Positions 43,010 through 52,003 of a DNA stretch of 64,000 nt are shown piece by piece. The notes under the pieces are model-generated. The model did no database searches. It worked only from the letters and a program-made list of their open reading frames with translations, and was not told the origin of the DNA. Positions within the stretch are counted from its first letter, which is position 1. The number at the start of each line of letters is the position of its first letter. The stretch covers positions 1-64,000 of the forward strand of contig JAJVIE010000001.1 in the NCBI GenBank assembly GCA_022072175.1, written 5' to 3'. The DNA is from Candidatus Omnitrophota bacterium (lineage in GTDB: Bacteria; Omnitrophota; Gorgyraeia; 2-02-FULL-51-18). A program made the position numbers and the translations under genes.

Positions 43010-43731
43010 TTGCGGATCCCCAGTCCCAACAGGAAGATCGGCCGCAGGATGCTCCACCATCCGGTGATCGGCCGCATCTTGGTGTACCCGAGCTCCTTGG
43101 GAGGATAGATCTTGGTGACCGGCACTTCCCTCACGCGGTAGCCCAGCTTGATGAACTTGAAGTACAGATAGGGCTCGAGCTCGTAGCGGTCGAGCCAGTC
43201 CTGCTCGATGTCGATGCGCTTGTCGTCGAAGCAGCTCAAGCGAAGCGCGCGAAATCCGTTGGTGCTGTCGGTGATGCGCTGTCCCGCCGCCCAGGACAGC
43301 AGGATCGGATGCACCCAGCGCGTGCTCAGCTGACGGTAGATCGGCATGTTGCCGTAATCGCCGCCGGGCAGGTAGCGCGAACCTTGGACGAAATCCGCCC
43401 CCTGCTCGGCGATGGGCCGCACCAGGCGCGGGATCTCCACCGGACGGTCCTTGTCGTTGCCCGCCAGCACCACCAGCACGTCGAAGCCATGCTCCCTGCC
43501 GTAGTGGATCGCTCTGCGGATGGCCGCGCCCACGCCGGAGCGGCGCGGCTGGGTGAGCACCTCGTAGCCGAACTCCCGCGCGACCTGGGGCGTTGAGTCG
43601 GTGGAGGCGTCGTCCAGGAGGAGCACGCGGTCAACACCCGCGACCTCACGGAAGCGCTCGAAGACCCTGCGGATCTTCTTCTCCTCGTTGTACGCGACCG
43701 GGACCGCGAGGACCTTGAGACCGTGGATCAT
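43006..43731 (-). CDS. GT2 family glycosyltransferase
   Basis: 241 aa from ATG 43731 (ATGA). LAVPVAYNEEKKIRRVF, LLDDASTDST and LAGNDKDRPVEIP correspond to the GT-A nucleotide and metal motifs, with GND in place of DAD. TDSTNGFRALRLSCFD and KMRPITGWWSIL resemble polyprenyl-phosphate glycosyltransferases with a short hydrophobic C terminus. It is probably another maker of lipid-linked sugar donors. Confidence 0.9.
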   Translation of the reverse strand: MIHGLKVLAVPVAYNEEKKIRRVFERFREVAGVDRVLLLDDASTDSTPQVAREFGYEVLTQPRRSGVGAAIRRAIHYGREHGFDVLVVLAGNDKDRPVEIPRLVRPIAEQGADFVQGSRYLPGGDYGNMPIYRQLSTRWVHPILLSWAAGQRITDSTNGFRALRLSCFDDKRIDIEQDWLDRYELEPYLYFKFIKLGYRVREVPVTKIYPPKELGYTKMRPITGWWSILRPIFLLGLGIRK

Positions 43732-44294
43732 CGCGCCGCCTCCCTCACCCTGCCGGCGGCCAGACGGTAGCGCAGGCCGCAGGCACAGCGCGCCGACCCC
43801 GCGCGGAACACGAGGCTCTTGCGGCAGCGGCAGAGCCAGCCGCGCCGCCGGGCGGGATTGCCGTACACGAGCGCGTGGTCCGGCACCGGGCGCGTCACCA
43901 CCGATCCGGCGCCGACAAAAGCGTAACGGCCGACGGTCAGGCCGCAGAGGATCGTCGCGTTGGCTCCGATGCAGGCGCCCTGCCCCACGAACGTCGGCCG
44001 CAGGTCGTCCCTCCGGCGGCTGACGGGCCTCAGGTCGTTGGTGAACACCGCGTTGGGGCCGATGAAGACGTCGTCGCCGACGTGCACCTTCTCCCAGATC
44101 GAGACGCCGTTCTTGACGGTCACACGGTCGCCGACGACACTTCCGGTCTCGATGAAGCACCCGTCACAGAGGTTGCAGTCGCGGCCGACGCGCGCGCCGC
44201 GCATCACGTGCGCGAACGCCCACACGCGGGTGCCCGCGCCGACCGAGCGCCGGTCCTCGACCAGGGCCTTGGGATGGAAGGGTGAGCGGGCCAT
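43728..44294 (-). CDS. Left-handed beta-helix sugar N-acyltransferase (WbpD-like)
   Basis: 188 aa from ATG 44294 (TGATG). Hexapeptide repeats such as VGAGTRVWAFAHV, ARVGRDCNLCDG, VHVGDDVFIGPNAVF and IGANATILCGLTVG give the trimeric beta-helix, and GNPARRRGWLC follows. The Cys pattern at the end (CRCRKS and CACG) is common in WbpD-type enzymes. It transfers an acetyl or related acyl group from acyl-CoA to the amino sugar produced by the neighbouring aminotransferase. Confidence 0.9.
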   Translation of the reverse strand: MARSPFHPKALVEDRRSVGAGTRVWAFAHVMRGARVGRDCNLCDGCFIETGSVVGDRVTVKNGVSIWEKVHVGDDVFIGPNAVFTNDLRPVSRRRDDLRPTFVGQGACIGANATILCGLTVGRYAFVGAGSVVTRPVPDHALVYGNPARRRGWLCRCRKSLVFRAGSARCACGLRYRLAAGRVREAAR

Positions 44295-45292
44295 CAGCGC
44301 GCCCCCGCCAGGATCCGCTCGATCTCCTCGAGCGTCTCGACGATCTCGGCGGCCGAATCGGCGTCCGCCAGCGGACGCTTGCGCTCCTGCACGCAGGTCA
44401 CGAAGTGGTCCGCCTGCTGGCGCAGCGGCTCGACGTGCTTGACGTGCGGGATGAGCACCTCGCCCTCCTTGACCGACAGGTAGAACTCCCCGAACCCCCG
44501 GAAATTGGGGTAGCGCTCGACGTGCTTGGCGTACACCTCGACCGGTCCGGTCAACGACAGGTCGTCCCAGGTGATCATCTTGTCCTGTCCGACGACCGTG
44601 ATCTGACGGATCTTCTTGGGGTCCAGCCAGCTGACGTGGATATGGGCCAGCACACCGCCCGGATACTCGAGCGACACGAACGCCACGTCCTCGATGCCCT
44701 TCTGGAGGAAACAACGGCCGTGCGCCGAGATCACGCGGGGACGTCCGCCCAAGAGATAGTTGAAGATCGACAGGTCATGGGACGCCAGGTCATAGACGGC
44801 GTTGGTGTCGTTGCGTACGGGACCGAGGTTGGTGCGCTCGGCGTGCAGGTAGTAGACCTGGCCGGCGGCGCGCTGGTCGATGAGCTCCTTGAGCTTGAGG
44901 ATGCCCGGATTGAAGAGGAACACGTGCCCCACCATCAGCACGCGCCCCTTGGAGCGCGCCAGCTCCGCCAGCTGACGCGCCTCCGAAGCGCGAAGGGTCA
45001 GCGGCTTTTCGCACAACACGTCCTTGCCGTTCTCCAGGGCGTCCTTGGCCAGGGCGTAGTGCGTGGAGACGGGAGTGGTGATCACCACCGCGTCGATGTC
45101 GGCGGCGCGCGTCACTTCGGCCGAGTCCTGGGTGCCGGCCACGCCGGGATACAGCCCGGTGATCGCCGTCAGGCGCGAGGCGTCCTTGTCGCAGACGCGC
45201 ACGACCTGCGTCCGGGGGTGGAAGAAGAACGACCGGATCTGGTTGGGCCCCCACTGGCCGCAGCCGATCACGCCGATCCTGATACGTTCCAT
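44294..45292 (-). CDS. Gfo/Idh/MocA-family sugar oxidoreductase (WbpB-like)
   Basis: 332 aa from ATG 45292, with AGGAGG eight nt upstream. VIGCGQWGPNQIRSF is the NAD-binding loop, DAVVITTPVSTHY and LCEKPLTL contain the family's conserved EKP, and VGHVFLFNPGI lies in the catalytic domain. It most likely oxidises C3 of a nucleotide sugar, giving the 3-keto substrate for the aminotransferase at 41906. The gene is 17 nt after the preceding stop. Confidence 0.92.
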   Translation of the reverse strand: MERIRIGVIGCGQWGPNQIRSFFFHPRTQVVRVCDKDASRLTAITGLYPGVAGTQDSAEVTRAADIDAVVITTPVSTHYALAKDALENGKDVLCEKPLTLRASEARQLAELARSKGRVLMVGHVFLFNPGILKLKELIDQRAAGQVYYLHAERTNLGPVRNDTNAVYDLASHDLSIFNYLLGGRPRVISAHGRCFLQKGIEDVAFVSLEYPGGVLAHIHVSWLDPKKIRQITVVGQDKMITWDDLSLTGPVEVYAKHVERYPNFRGFGEFYLSVKEGEVLIPHVKHVEPLRQQADHFVTCVQERKRPLADADSAAEIVETLEEIERILAGAR

Positions 45293-45309
45293 GGACACTG
45301 CCTCCTTTT

Positions 45310-46989
45310 TCAGTAGACGCGGAACACCGCCGAAGCGGCATCCTCGTGGATCTTGGTGTAGGTCTTCTCGTAGGCCTTGGAGACCGCCGTGAGCGTCATC
45401 CAGTAGGCCCGGTCCTCTTTGTCGGCGGGGTCCCACTCGAGCCGCCGCTTGTGGATGACGATGTACTTGACCTTGTTGGAGATCAACTGCAGGCGCTGCA
45501 GCGCCAGGCGCCGGGGGTCGTAGACGATACGGTCGTTGAAGACGTCCTCGACACGCCGTCCGATGTACCCCTGTACGATCGGCCGGCGGTGCAGGGTCTG
45601 GTACATCTGATAGCGCCCCATGTCCCACGGCACGTCCAATACCCCGAAATCCTTGTCCGGATCGGCCTGAATGGCGCGGTAGCACGGAGGCAGTTCCACC
45701 GGCGTCATCGCCGAGGACACCGATCCGAAATCCGCCACGATCAGGGCGGCCAGCGCGGCGGCGGCGGTCTTGCGGACGACCGGACGCGACAGCACCGACA
45801 GGAGCTCCTTGAACGACAGCGCCGCGATCACGCCCCAGAACGCGTAGGCGTACTGCACGATGCGCGAAGGATTGCGCGCGTTCTCGAGGAACGGCAGGTG
45901 CTGCAGCAGCGCATACGGCAGAGGGCCGGCGACCGAACGTCCGGCCACATGCAAGGTCACGCCCATCGCCAGCACCGCGAATGCCGCCCAGGCCGCGTAC
46001 AACGGCCAGCGGTCCCTGAAGAGGCGCGGCAGCGCCCAGAGCGCCAGCGCCAGATTGACCAGACCCAGGTACGCGGGTTTCTCCCAATCGGTGCCCGTCA
46101 TCGCGGCGTTGATCAGGCGCACCGGCTCCCACGAGGCGGTCCAATGGTGGACGTGCGGCACCACGTAGCCGAGCAGGTCGGCGACATAGATGTCATGGCC
46201 GGGCAGTTCGTTCTTGAAGCTCTGCGTCAGTCCGATGCGCACCATCGGTATCAGGAGCGGCGAGAGCGCCGCCGCCGAGATGAGGCCCGGCACGGCCAGC
46301 GCCACGAGCGTGCGGCGCGGCAGGAGCGTACGTTCACGCGCCATGCGGTAGACGAGCACCAGCGCCGCGAACACCATCGCGTAGACGAGATAGTTCCAGT
46401 CGCACAGCGCCCCGAGCGTCAGCGCCGCGGCGGCCGCGGCCAGGTCGCGGCGGCGCCCGTCACGCGCGGCCCTCAGCGTGAAGAGCGCGTACAGCGGCAC
46501 GAACTGCACCGTCGCCACGGTCACATGGTGCAAGGCGTGAGCGTAATGCGCGGGGTTGAACCCCATCACGTACCCGCCCACCAGGGCCGCCAGCGTGTCG
46601 CGCGTGAAGTAACGCGTCAGCGCGTATCCGGCCAGCGCCGCCGCCGGAAAAGCGTGCAGGACCAGCAGGTTGAAGATCAGCACGTCGTTGTGCAGGATCG
46701 GCCGCAGGAGCACGGTCCACAGCACTCCGTAGTAGTAATAGTTCGCGTAGTAGAGCGTGATGCCGCCGGGGTAGTACATGTCGCGCGTGCTCATGAAGGG
46801 CTTGGCCGGGTCCGTCAGCGCGTCGGCGCCGTGCACCTGGAACCAATGGAACTGCATGTTGTCCTCCGGCGGACCGATGAGGGCCTTGTCCATCCGTCCC
46901 AAGGACGGAGCGAAGAAGACCAGCGTCAACGCCGTATAGAGCGCCGCGGCCAACACGTAACCCCTCCAACCCTCCGCGCTAGGCCGCAC
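45310..46989 (-). CDS. Large multi-pass membrane protein (GT-C/YfhO-like)
   Basis: 559 aa from GTG 46989, selected because TAGGAG lies six nt upstream, although it overlaps the SGNH gene by 11 nt. About 12 hydrophobic helices. A first loop includes GPPEDNMQFHWFQVHGADAL and MYYPGGITLYYANYYY, like YfhO-type and related GT-C proteins. The C terminus is a soluble domain of about 140 residues. It is likely a membrane glycosyltransferase; YfhO-like assignment is tentative. Confidence 0.75.
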   Translation of the reverse strand: MRPSAEGWRGYVLAAALYTALTLVFFAPSLGRMDKALIGPPEDNMQFHWFQVHGADALTDPAKPFMSTRDMYYPGGITLYYANYYYYGVLWTVLLRPILHNDVLIFNLLVLHAFPAAALAGYALTRYFTRDTLAALVGGYVMGFNPAHYAHALHHVTVATVQFVPLYALFTLRAARDGRRRDLAAAAAALTLGALCDWNYLVYAMVFAALVLVYRMARERTLLPRRTLVALAVPGLISAAALSPLLIPMVRIGLTQSFKNELPGHDIYVADLLGYVVPHVHHWTASWEPVRLINAAMTGTDWEKPAYLGLVNLALALWALPRLFRDRWPLYAAWAAFAVLAMGVTLHVAGRSVAGPLPYALLQHLPFLENARNPSRIVQYAYAFWGVIAALSFKELLSVLSRPVVRKTAAAALAALIVADFGSVSSAMTPVELPPCYRAIQADPDKDFGVLDVPWDMGRYQMYQTLHRRPIVQGYIGRRVEDVFNDRIVYDPRRLALQRLQLISNKVKYIVIHKRRLEWDPADKEDRAYWMTLTAVSKAYEKTYTKIHEDAASAVFRVY

Positions 46990-48376
46990 GCACGCTCCTA
47001 CGGATGTACTGGGCCAGAGCCTGGGCGGCCAGTTCACTGCCGGCCGGCGACCAATGGCCGTCGAGATTGAGATAGGTTCCCGGCTTGCCGTCGAAGAGTT
47101 CGTGCAGGTCGATCACCGGGATACCGTCGGCGCGGGCCTTCTCCGCAAGACGCGCGGCGGCCTCGCGGTTGGGCCGGAACGATCCTTTGAGGTCGGCCAC
47201 CGGAGACCACTGCGCGCGCAGTCTGGGGTCCACCGCGAAACCTTCCGGCACGATCACGAGCACGAACCCCTTCTGGCGGGCTCGGCACAGCTCGTAAGCG
47301 CGTTTCATCGGCCGGTAAGCGGGCGCCTCATCGATCGGCGTGACGGGCCACTCCCCGGCGGCCACGCGCAGCGCCCGCTCGAGGATGTAGGTGCGGAACA
47401 TCCCCTCGTCCGGGCGGCGCAGCATCTGGAAGAACGCCTCCACGCCCGGACGGCGCAGGATCGCGTATAGGCGTAAGCGGTTCTGCGGCTGCACGAAGAA
47501 CAGCAGGAAACGCCTCAGCCCCTCATCGGGCGCTCTCAGCACGATGGCGCGCCGGGACTCCTCGGTCTTGTTCAGCTCTCCGGCGCGGCCCCAGGCCCTG
47601 AGCAGGGGCCGTTCACGGTTGGTCAAGAGGTGATTGATCCGGATGAGTCCGAGCTTGGACAACAGCGAATCCCTCGGATACACCGCGGCCAGGCCCCACC
47701 AGGTCTTGAGGTTGCCTGCCTCGACGAAGTCGTTGCCGGTGTAAAAAAAACAGAACACCACCTCGGTGTCCAGGCGCAGGGCGATGTTCTTGACGCGGTA
47801 GTAGTACTCGTCCGGACCGGTGGCGGACACTCCGAGATTGATCACCTCGTACGGATCCCCCGCCAGCTCCTCGGTACGGACCGACACCGGCGCCTGCACA
47901 CCTTCCTCGAGGAAGGAGTCCCCGACGAAAGCCACCCGCGTGCGGCCCGGCGGCGCGATCCGCGAGCGCTCGTGGTCCTTCTGGCCCCAGCTGTTGAGCA
48001 CGGGTCCGCGCTCGGCGCGCGCCGAGCGGTGCCAGGCCTTGCGGCCCGCTTCCGGCTCCACTCCGTGCAGGCCGATGGCCGGCCAGGGCACGGCGCGCGT
48101 GGCGGCGGCGACCTCGCAGGCGCCCAGCACCATCGCCCCCAGGAGCACGTACGCGCTCAGCCCGAACCACAACTCCTTCTCCCGCTCCGCTCCGCCCCTG
48201 ACGATCGACCGGGCCATCAGCGCCGCCGCCACCGCCGCGCCCAGCGCGACCAGACCCTGCGCGGCGTGAGCGTTGACAGGCTCGCCGTCGGCCAGGACGA
48301 GCACGAGCCACCCGCCTCCGGCGGTCAGCGCCGCCGTCAGCAAGAGGTAGAAGGTCAGGGTGCGCAGCGCTCTCAT
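46979..48376 (-). CDS. Membrane-anchored SGNH/AlgJ-like hydrolase or acetyltransferase
   Basis: 465 aa. Three N-terminal hydrophobic segments (about 8-27, 40-55, 72-92) precede an SGNH fold: FVGDSFLEEG (block I GDS), VINLGVSATGPDEY, FFYTGNDFVEAG (block III-like GND) and LDGHWSPAG (block V DxxH). Proteins with this layout remove or transfer acetyl groups on surface glycans. The gene lies four nt after the methyltransferase-GT2 fusion. Confidence 0.82.
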   Translation of the reverse strand: MRALRTLTFYLLLTAALTAGGGWLVLVLADGEPVNAHAAQGLVALGAAVAAALMARSIVRGGAEREKELWFGLSAYVLLGAMVLGACEVAAATRAVPWPAIGLHGVEPEAGRKAWHRSARAERGPVLNSWGQKDHERSRIAPPGRTRVAFVGDSFLEEGVQAPVSVRTEELAGDPYEVINLGVSATGPDEYYYRVKNIALRLDTEVVFCFFYTGNDFVEAGNLKTWWGLAAVYPRDSLLSKLGLIRINHLLTNRERPLLRAWGRAGELNKTEESRRAIVLRAPDEGLRRFLLFFVQPQNRLRLYAILRRPGVEAFFQMLRRPDEGMFRTYILERALRVAAGEWPVTPIDEAPAYRPMKRAYELCRARQKGFVLVIVPEGFAVDPRLRAQWSPVADLKGSFRPNREAAARLAEKARADGIPVIDLHELFDGKPGTYLNLDGHWSPAGSELAAQALAQYIRRSVRAA

Positions 48377-48380
48377 CGGT

Positions 48381-49817
48381 CTAGATGAACTTCAGCTTCT
48401 TGAGCGCGATGCCGCACATGCCCAAGAGCAGACAGCCGTCATGGAACCTCCGGATCTTGGTCGTGCCGTAGGTGCGCTCGTAGTAGCGCACGGGAACCTC
48501 GACGATCTTGAGGTTGAGCCGCGCGGCCCCGAAGAGCAGGTCGAAATCCCCGAACGGGTCGAACTCCCCGAAATACGCCCTGTTGCGCGCGATCTCGAGA
48601 TAGTCGGAGCGGCGGAGCGCCTTGGTGCCGCAGAGCGTGTCCTTGATCGTCTGCTCCAGAAGATATGTGAACGCGATGCTGAAGAACTTGTTGCCCAGGA
48701 TGTTGAGGAAGCGCATCGCGCCTTTTTCCATCTGGTAGACCATGCGCGTGCCGTTGATGAACTCCCCTTTCCTCTCCGCCAACAGACGGTAGAACTTGGG
48801 CGCGTCCTCCGGCGCGACGGTGTTGTCCGCGTCGTGGATGATCAGGAGGTCATAGCGAGCGTTGTCGAACCCGATCCTCACCGCCCCGCCCTTGCCGTTG
48901 GCGACGGTCTGGTGGAACAGGCGCACCTGCTTGTCCGGATAGAGCTTGGCGACGCGCTCTATCTCCTCGCAGGTACCGTCGGTGGAGCGTCCGTCGACGA
49001 ACAGGATCTCGCTCGGTCCCGGGAAGGACGGCATGCGGCGAACGATCTCCTCGATGTTGCCCTTCTCGTTGCGGCAGGCGACCACGATGGAGATGCTGGG
49101 CGGCGGCTCGGACGCTTTGGGCTCCGGGGCCGGCCGAGCGACGATGAACCCGAGCAGGCACAGGTGGCGGAAGAACGGCAGGTTGGACAGCACCCGGTTG
49201 AGCAGGTCCGACACCAGCGGGATGTCCCAGGGGAAGATCACCTTGCGCGTCTTTTTGATGACGTCGTAGCCGGAGATCCTCAGCAGGTTCTCGAGGTCGT
49301 CCAACGACAGCCAGTTCTGGGCGTTCTGCTTCATGCGCAGACCGAGCTTGGAGCCGAGGCTCAGGAACGGCTCCCAGAGGTAATTGTAGTAACTGATGAC
49401 GATGCGCGTGCGGGAATGACAGCACTTGCGCACGCGTTCGAAAGCCAACTGCACGTCCTCGAGATGGCCGACCAGGTCCGAGAGCACGATGTAATCGAAC
49501 GTCTCTCCGGAGGTCTCGAGCGACTCGGCGTAGCCCTGACGGAACTCCAGGGACGGATGACGGGAGGATGCCAAGCCGACGAACTCCGGGCTGGCGTCCA
49601 CACCCAGGCCGCGCGTGGGTTTGAGCGCGGCCAGGAGGTCGCCGTCGCCCGAGCCGACCTCGAGCACGCTGTAGCCCTCGGGGACATAGAAGCGGTAGTA
49701 GTCGGCGATCTTGCGGTAGTAGTAGTGATTGTGCCTCTTCCAGCGCTCACGCCCGGCGGCCAGCCGGTCGAACCTCTGGGCCGACGCCTTCAGGCGCTCA
49801 TCCAGTCGATGGTCCAA
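48381..49817 (-). CDS. Fused SAM methyltransferase and GT2 glycosyltransferase
   Basis: 478 aa from TTG 49817, with GGGGAG just upstream. Residues 1-215 are a class I methyltransferase (VLEVGSGDGDLL, GVDASPEF, FDYIVLSDLVGHLEDV). Residues about 243-478 are a DPM1-like GT2 (ISIVVACRNEKGNIEE, VDGRSTDGT, IHDADNTVAPED, DTLCGTKALRRSDY). The two activities are usually separate proteins; fusion implies consecutive or coordinated steps on one lipid-linked sugar. This is the first gene of the 24-gene minus-strand glycan run. Confidence 0.92.
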   Translation of the reverse strand: MDHRLDERLKASAQRFDRLAAGRERWKRHNHYYYRKIADYYRFYVPEGYSVLEVGSGDGDLLAALKPTRGLGVDASPEFVGLASSRHPSLEFRQGYAESLETSGETFDYIVLSDLVGHLEDVQLAFERVRKCCHSRTRIVISYYNYLWEPFLSLGSKLGLRMKQNAQNWLSLDDLENLLRISGYDVIKKTRKVIFPWDIPLVSDLLNRVLSNLPFFRHLCLLGFIVARPAPEPKASEPPPSISIVVACRNEKGNIEEIVRRMPSFPGPSEILFVDGRSTDGTCEEIERVAKLYPDKQVRLFHQTVANGKGGAVRIGFDNARYDLLIIHDADNTVAPEDAPKFYRLLAERKGEFINGTRMVYQMEKGAMRFLNILGNKFFSIAFTYLLEQTIKDTLCGTKALRRSDYLEIARNRAYFGEFDPFGDFDLLFGAARLNLKIVEVPVRYYERTYGTTKIRRFHDGCLLLGMCGIALKKLKFI

Positions 49818-49984
49818 AGCTCTCCCCTGGGAGTCTATCCCAATGTCTAAAAATTAAGCAAATCTATCTATTTCTTTATAATCTTAATTAGTCTATCACT
49901 TCGTATAGGGGATGGAAATACTAATATCGGTCCTGCAAGGAGCGGGACGGCAGGAAGCTTCGACCGAGGAAAGGCGAAGGACGG
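49818..49984. promoter_or_regulatory. AT-rich leader of the 24-gene glycan run
   Basis: No gene is visible. On the minus strand TTGCTT (49861-49856), an 18-nt spacer and TAGACT (49837-49832) form a weak promoter-like pair close to TTG 49817. GCTTAATT (49852-49859) and ATAGACTAA (49888-49896, reading on the minus strand) repeat motifs seen in the leader near 9.95-10.13 kb. Confidence 0.4.
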
Positions 49985-50926
49985 CTAGCGGGCGACGCGG
50001 CAGAGACTGCGAACGACCTCGACACTGCAGTGCGCGCGTGCCGCCACCGCGTAGGACACACTACCAAGGATGAGCCGCTCACCTCCGCCAAGACCGCGGG
50101 AACCGATGAAGATGCCGTCGGCGCCCCATTTTTCGGCTTCCTTGACGAGCGTCGTGCCGGCATCACCCTCTTTGAGATACGTCGTCACGGCGATCCCTGC
50201 CGCCGAGACGCGCTGAGCGGAGCTCCGGAGCATCCGCTCGGCCCACGACAGCGGATCGCGGTCCTTGCGGTCGACCCAGCACTCGAGAGCCGCGTCGGGG
50301 AACGCGATGGCCGTGGCGATCCGGGCGTCGACGGCGGTCACCAGATGCATCGCGGTGCCCTTGGGCCACTTGCGTGAGAGCGCGACCTCAAGGGCGCCCT
50401 GCGACGGCTCCGATCCGTCGAGGCCCACCACCAAGCGGGGCGGCGCGGAGACGTCCCCACTGCCGCGGCGGGCGATACGCACATCGCACTGCGCGTGAGA
50501 GAGGACCTTCTGGGACACACTGCCGAACAGCGCCCTGCCGATGAGCCCGCGGCCGTGCGAGCCGATGATGATCATGTGGGGCTGATAGGTCTCCGCGCGC
50601 TTCACGATGCCCCAGGCCGGAGAATCGGCGAGCACCTCGGAACGGACCCGCCATCCGGGGAAGAGCCGCTTCACCTTCTCGACGCCGCGCTCCGCGTACT
50701 GGGCGGCTTCTCCGGTGCGGCGCTTGCCGTGCTCGATGTGCCCCCGCACGAGCTCCGCGTACTCGGCCACCAGCGACGCGTCGGGGGCGTAACCTTCGGG
50801 GACCAACAGCACGTCGGCCACGGTGACCACCAGCGCCTCGGCGTCGGAGGGCAACCCCGCGCGCTTGAGGTCCTCGAGCGCCGCGTCCGCCACCTCGGAT
50901 CCGTCATAGCAGATCATGAGCTTCAT
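49985..50926 (-). CDS. Tandem-domain universal stress protein (UspA family)
   Basis: 313 aa with two Usp domains. Domain 1 (about 1-150) starts MKLMICYDGSE and has the nucleotide loop GSHGRGLIGRALFGSVSQ. Domain 2 (about 160-310) has VVGLDGSEPS and GSRGLGGGERLILGSVS. Both retain a G2xG9xG-like ATP-binding pattern. ATG 50926 has AGGAGGGG seven nt upstream. Usp proteins respond to stress and energy status. It stands alone, outside the glycan run, whose leader follows it. Confidence 0.93.
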   Translation of the reverse strand: MKLMICYDGSEVADAALEDLKRAGLPSDAEALVVTVADVLLVPEGYAPDASLVAEYAELVRGHIEHGKRRTGEAAQYAERGVEKVKRLFPGWRVRSEVLADSPAWGIVKRAETYQPHMIIIGSHGRGLIGRALFGSVSQKVLSHAQCDVRIARRGSGDVSAPPRLVVGLDGSEPSQGALEVALSRKWPKGTAMHLVTAVDARIATAIAFPDAALECWVDRKDRDPLSWAERMLRSSAQRVSAAGIAVTTYLKEGDAGTTLVKEAEKWGADGIFIGSRGLGGGERLILGSVSYAVAARAHCSVEVVRSLCRVAR

Positions 50927-50984
50927 CGCGGTCCCCTCCTGGTCCTAGTGTAGCTCCGGCCGTCCGCGGCCGGAGTGATGAGCG

Positions 50985-51902
50985 TCACGCGTGGGCGAAG
51001 ATCTCCGCCAGCGCCTGGTTGGCGTGAGGGTATTTGAACGCATAGCCGCTTTGGGCCAGCTTGGCCGGCACCGCCCGCTGACCCGTCAGCACCATGCCCG
51101 CCAGCTCGCCCAGGAGCAGTCTCAGAGCGAAACCCGGGACCGGCAGCCAGCTCGGACGGCGCATCGCGCGGCCCAACTCATCGCAGAACTGGCGCATGGT
51201 CAAGGTCTCGGGCGCGGTGAGATTGACCGGGCCGCGCACATGCTTGTTGGAGATCAGATGCGCGATGGCGCCCGCCACATCGTCCCGATGGATCCAGGGG
51301 AAGGCCTGTCGGCCCGATCCGAGCGGCCCGCCGATGAACGCCTTGAAAGGCGGGATGAACTTGCCCAGCGCGCCGCCCTCGAGCGCGAGCACGACGCCGA
51401 TACGCGCGCACACCACACGCACGCCCAGCTCCTGCGCCTCCATCGCGGCTTTTTCCCACTGCCCGCACAGGTCCGCCAGGAAATCCCTGCCTTGGGGAGC
51501 GCTCTCGGCCACCTCGCCGGAGGGGACATCGCCATAGTAGCCCACGGCCGAGGCACAAACGAACACCTGGGGCTTGGGACGAGCGCCGAGCATGGCGGTG
51601 ACCAGAGCGTGCGTGGATTTGAGGCGGCTTTCGACGAGCAGGCGCTTGCGCCCGGCCGACCAGCGGCCGTCGGCGATCCCGGCCCCCGAGAGGTTCACGA
51701 CGGCGTCGGCCCCGTCGAACTGGCGTGTCCATTCCCCGGGACTCTGACCGTCCCAGGCGACGGTCCGCAGGCGGTCATGGTGAAATCCGGTGAAAGGATG
51801 CGCGCTGCGGGAGAGGAGCACGACGTCGTGACCGTCGTCGAGCAGCCGCCTGAGGAGCGCGCGGCCGATAAAACCGGTACCGCCTGCGAGGATGATCTTC
51901 AC
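50985..51902 (-). CDS. SDR39U1/YfcH-type NAD-dependent epimerase-like protein
   Basis: 305 aa from GTG 51902, chosen because VKIILAGGTGFIGRALLR is the normal N terminus of the family; the longer frame adds an unrelated lead. NLSGAGIADGRW, SAVGYYGD, FPWIHRDDVAGAI and a C-terminal DUF1731-like segment (LPVPGFALRLLLGE) match the TIGR01777/SDR39U1 group. Physiological function of the family is poorly defined. It is divergent from the SGNH-like gene at 52004. Confidence 0.9.
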   Translation of the reverse strand: MKIILAGGTGFIGRALLRRLLDDGHDVVLLSRSAHPFTGFHHDRLRTVAWDGQSPGEWTRQFDGADAVVNLSGAGIADGRWSAGRKRLLVESRLKSTHALVTAMLGARPKPQVFVCASAVGYYGDVPSGEVAESAPQGRDFLADLCGQWEKAAMEAQELGVRVVCARIGVVLALEGGALGKFIPPFKAFIGGPLGSGRQAFPWIHRDDVAGAIAHLISNKHVRGPVNLTAPETLTMRQFCDELGRAMRRPSWLPVPGFALRLLLGELAGMVLTGQRAVPAKLAQSGYAFKYPHANQALAEIFAHA

Positions 51903-51967
51903 GCCACTAAACTGCCACAAACTCCGCGGAGGCTCCAGAGTTTTTTCGGCGAAGAACAAGGCCGTCG

Positions 51968-51996
51968 TGGACAGGCCCGGCCAAAGATGGTACGGT
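51968..51996 (+). promoter_or_regulatory. Candidate near-leaderless promoter of the SGNH-like gene
   Basis: TGGACA (51968-51973), 17-nt spacer, TACGGT (51991-51996), seven nt before ATG 52004. The -10 is a weak match, but geometry equals that at 56541-56569 and there is no Shine-Dalgarno sequence. Confidence 0.3.
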
Positions 51997-52003
51997 CAGT
52001 TGG

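Noticed and set aside
49832-49861. Firm promoter for the glycan run
   Set aside because: TTGCTT-18-TAGACT is a weak match and would leave almost no leader before the Shine-Dalgarno; listed only as a low-confidence regulatory region.
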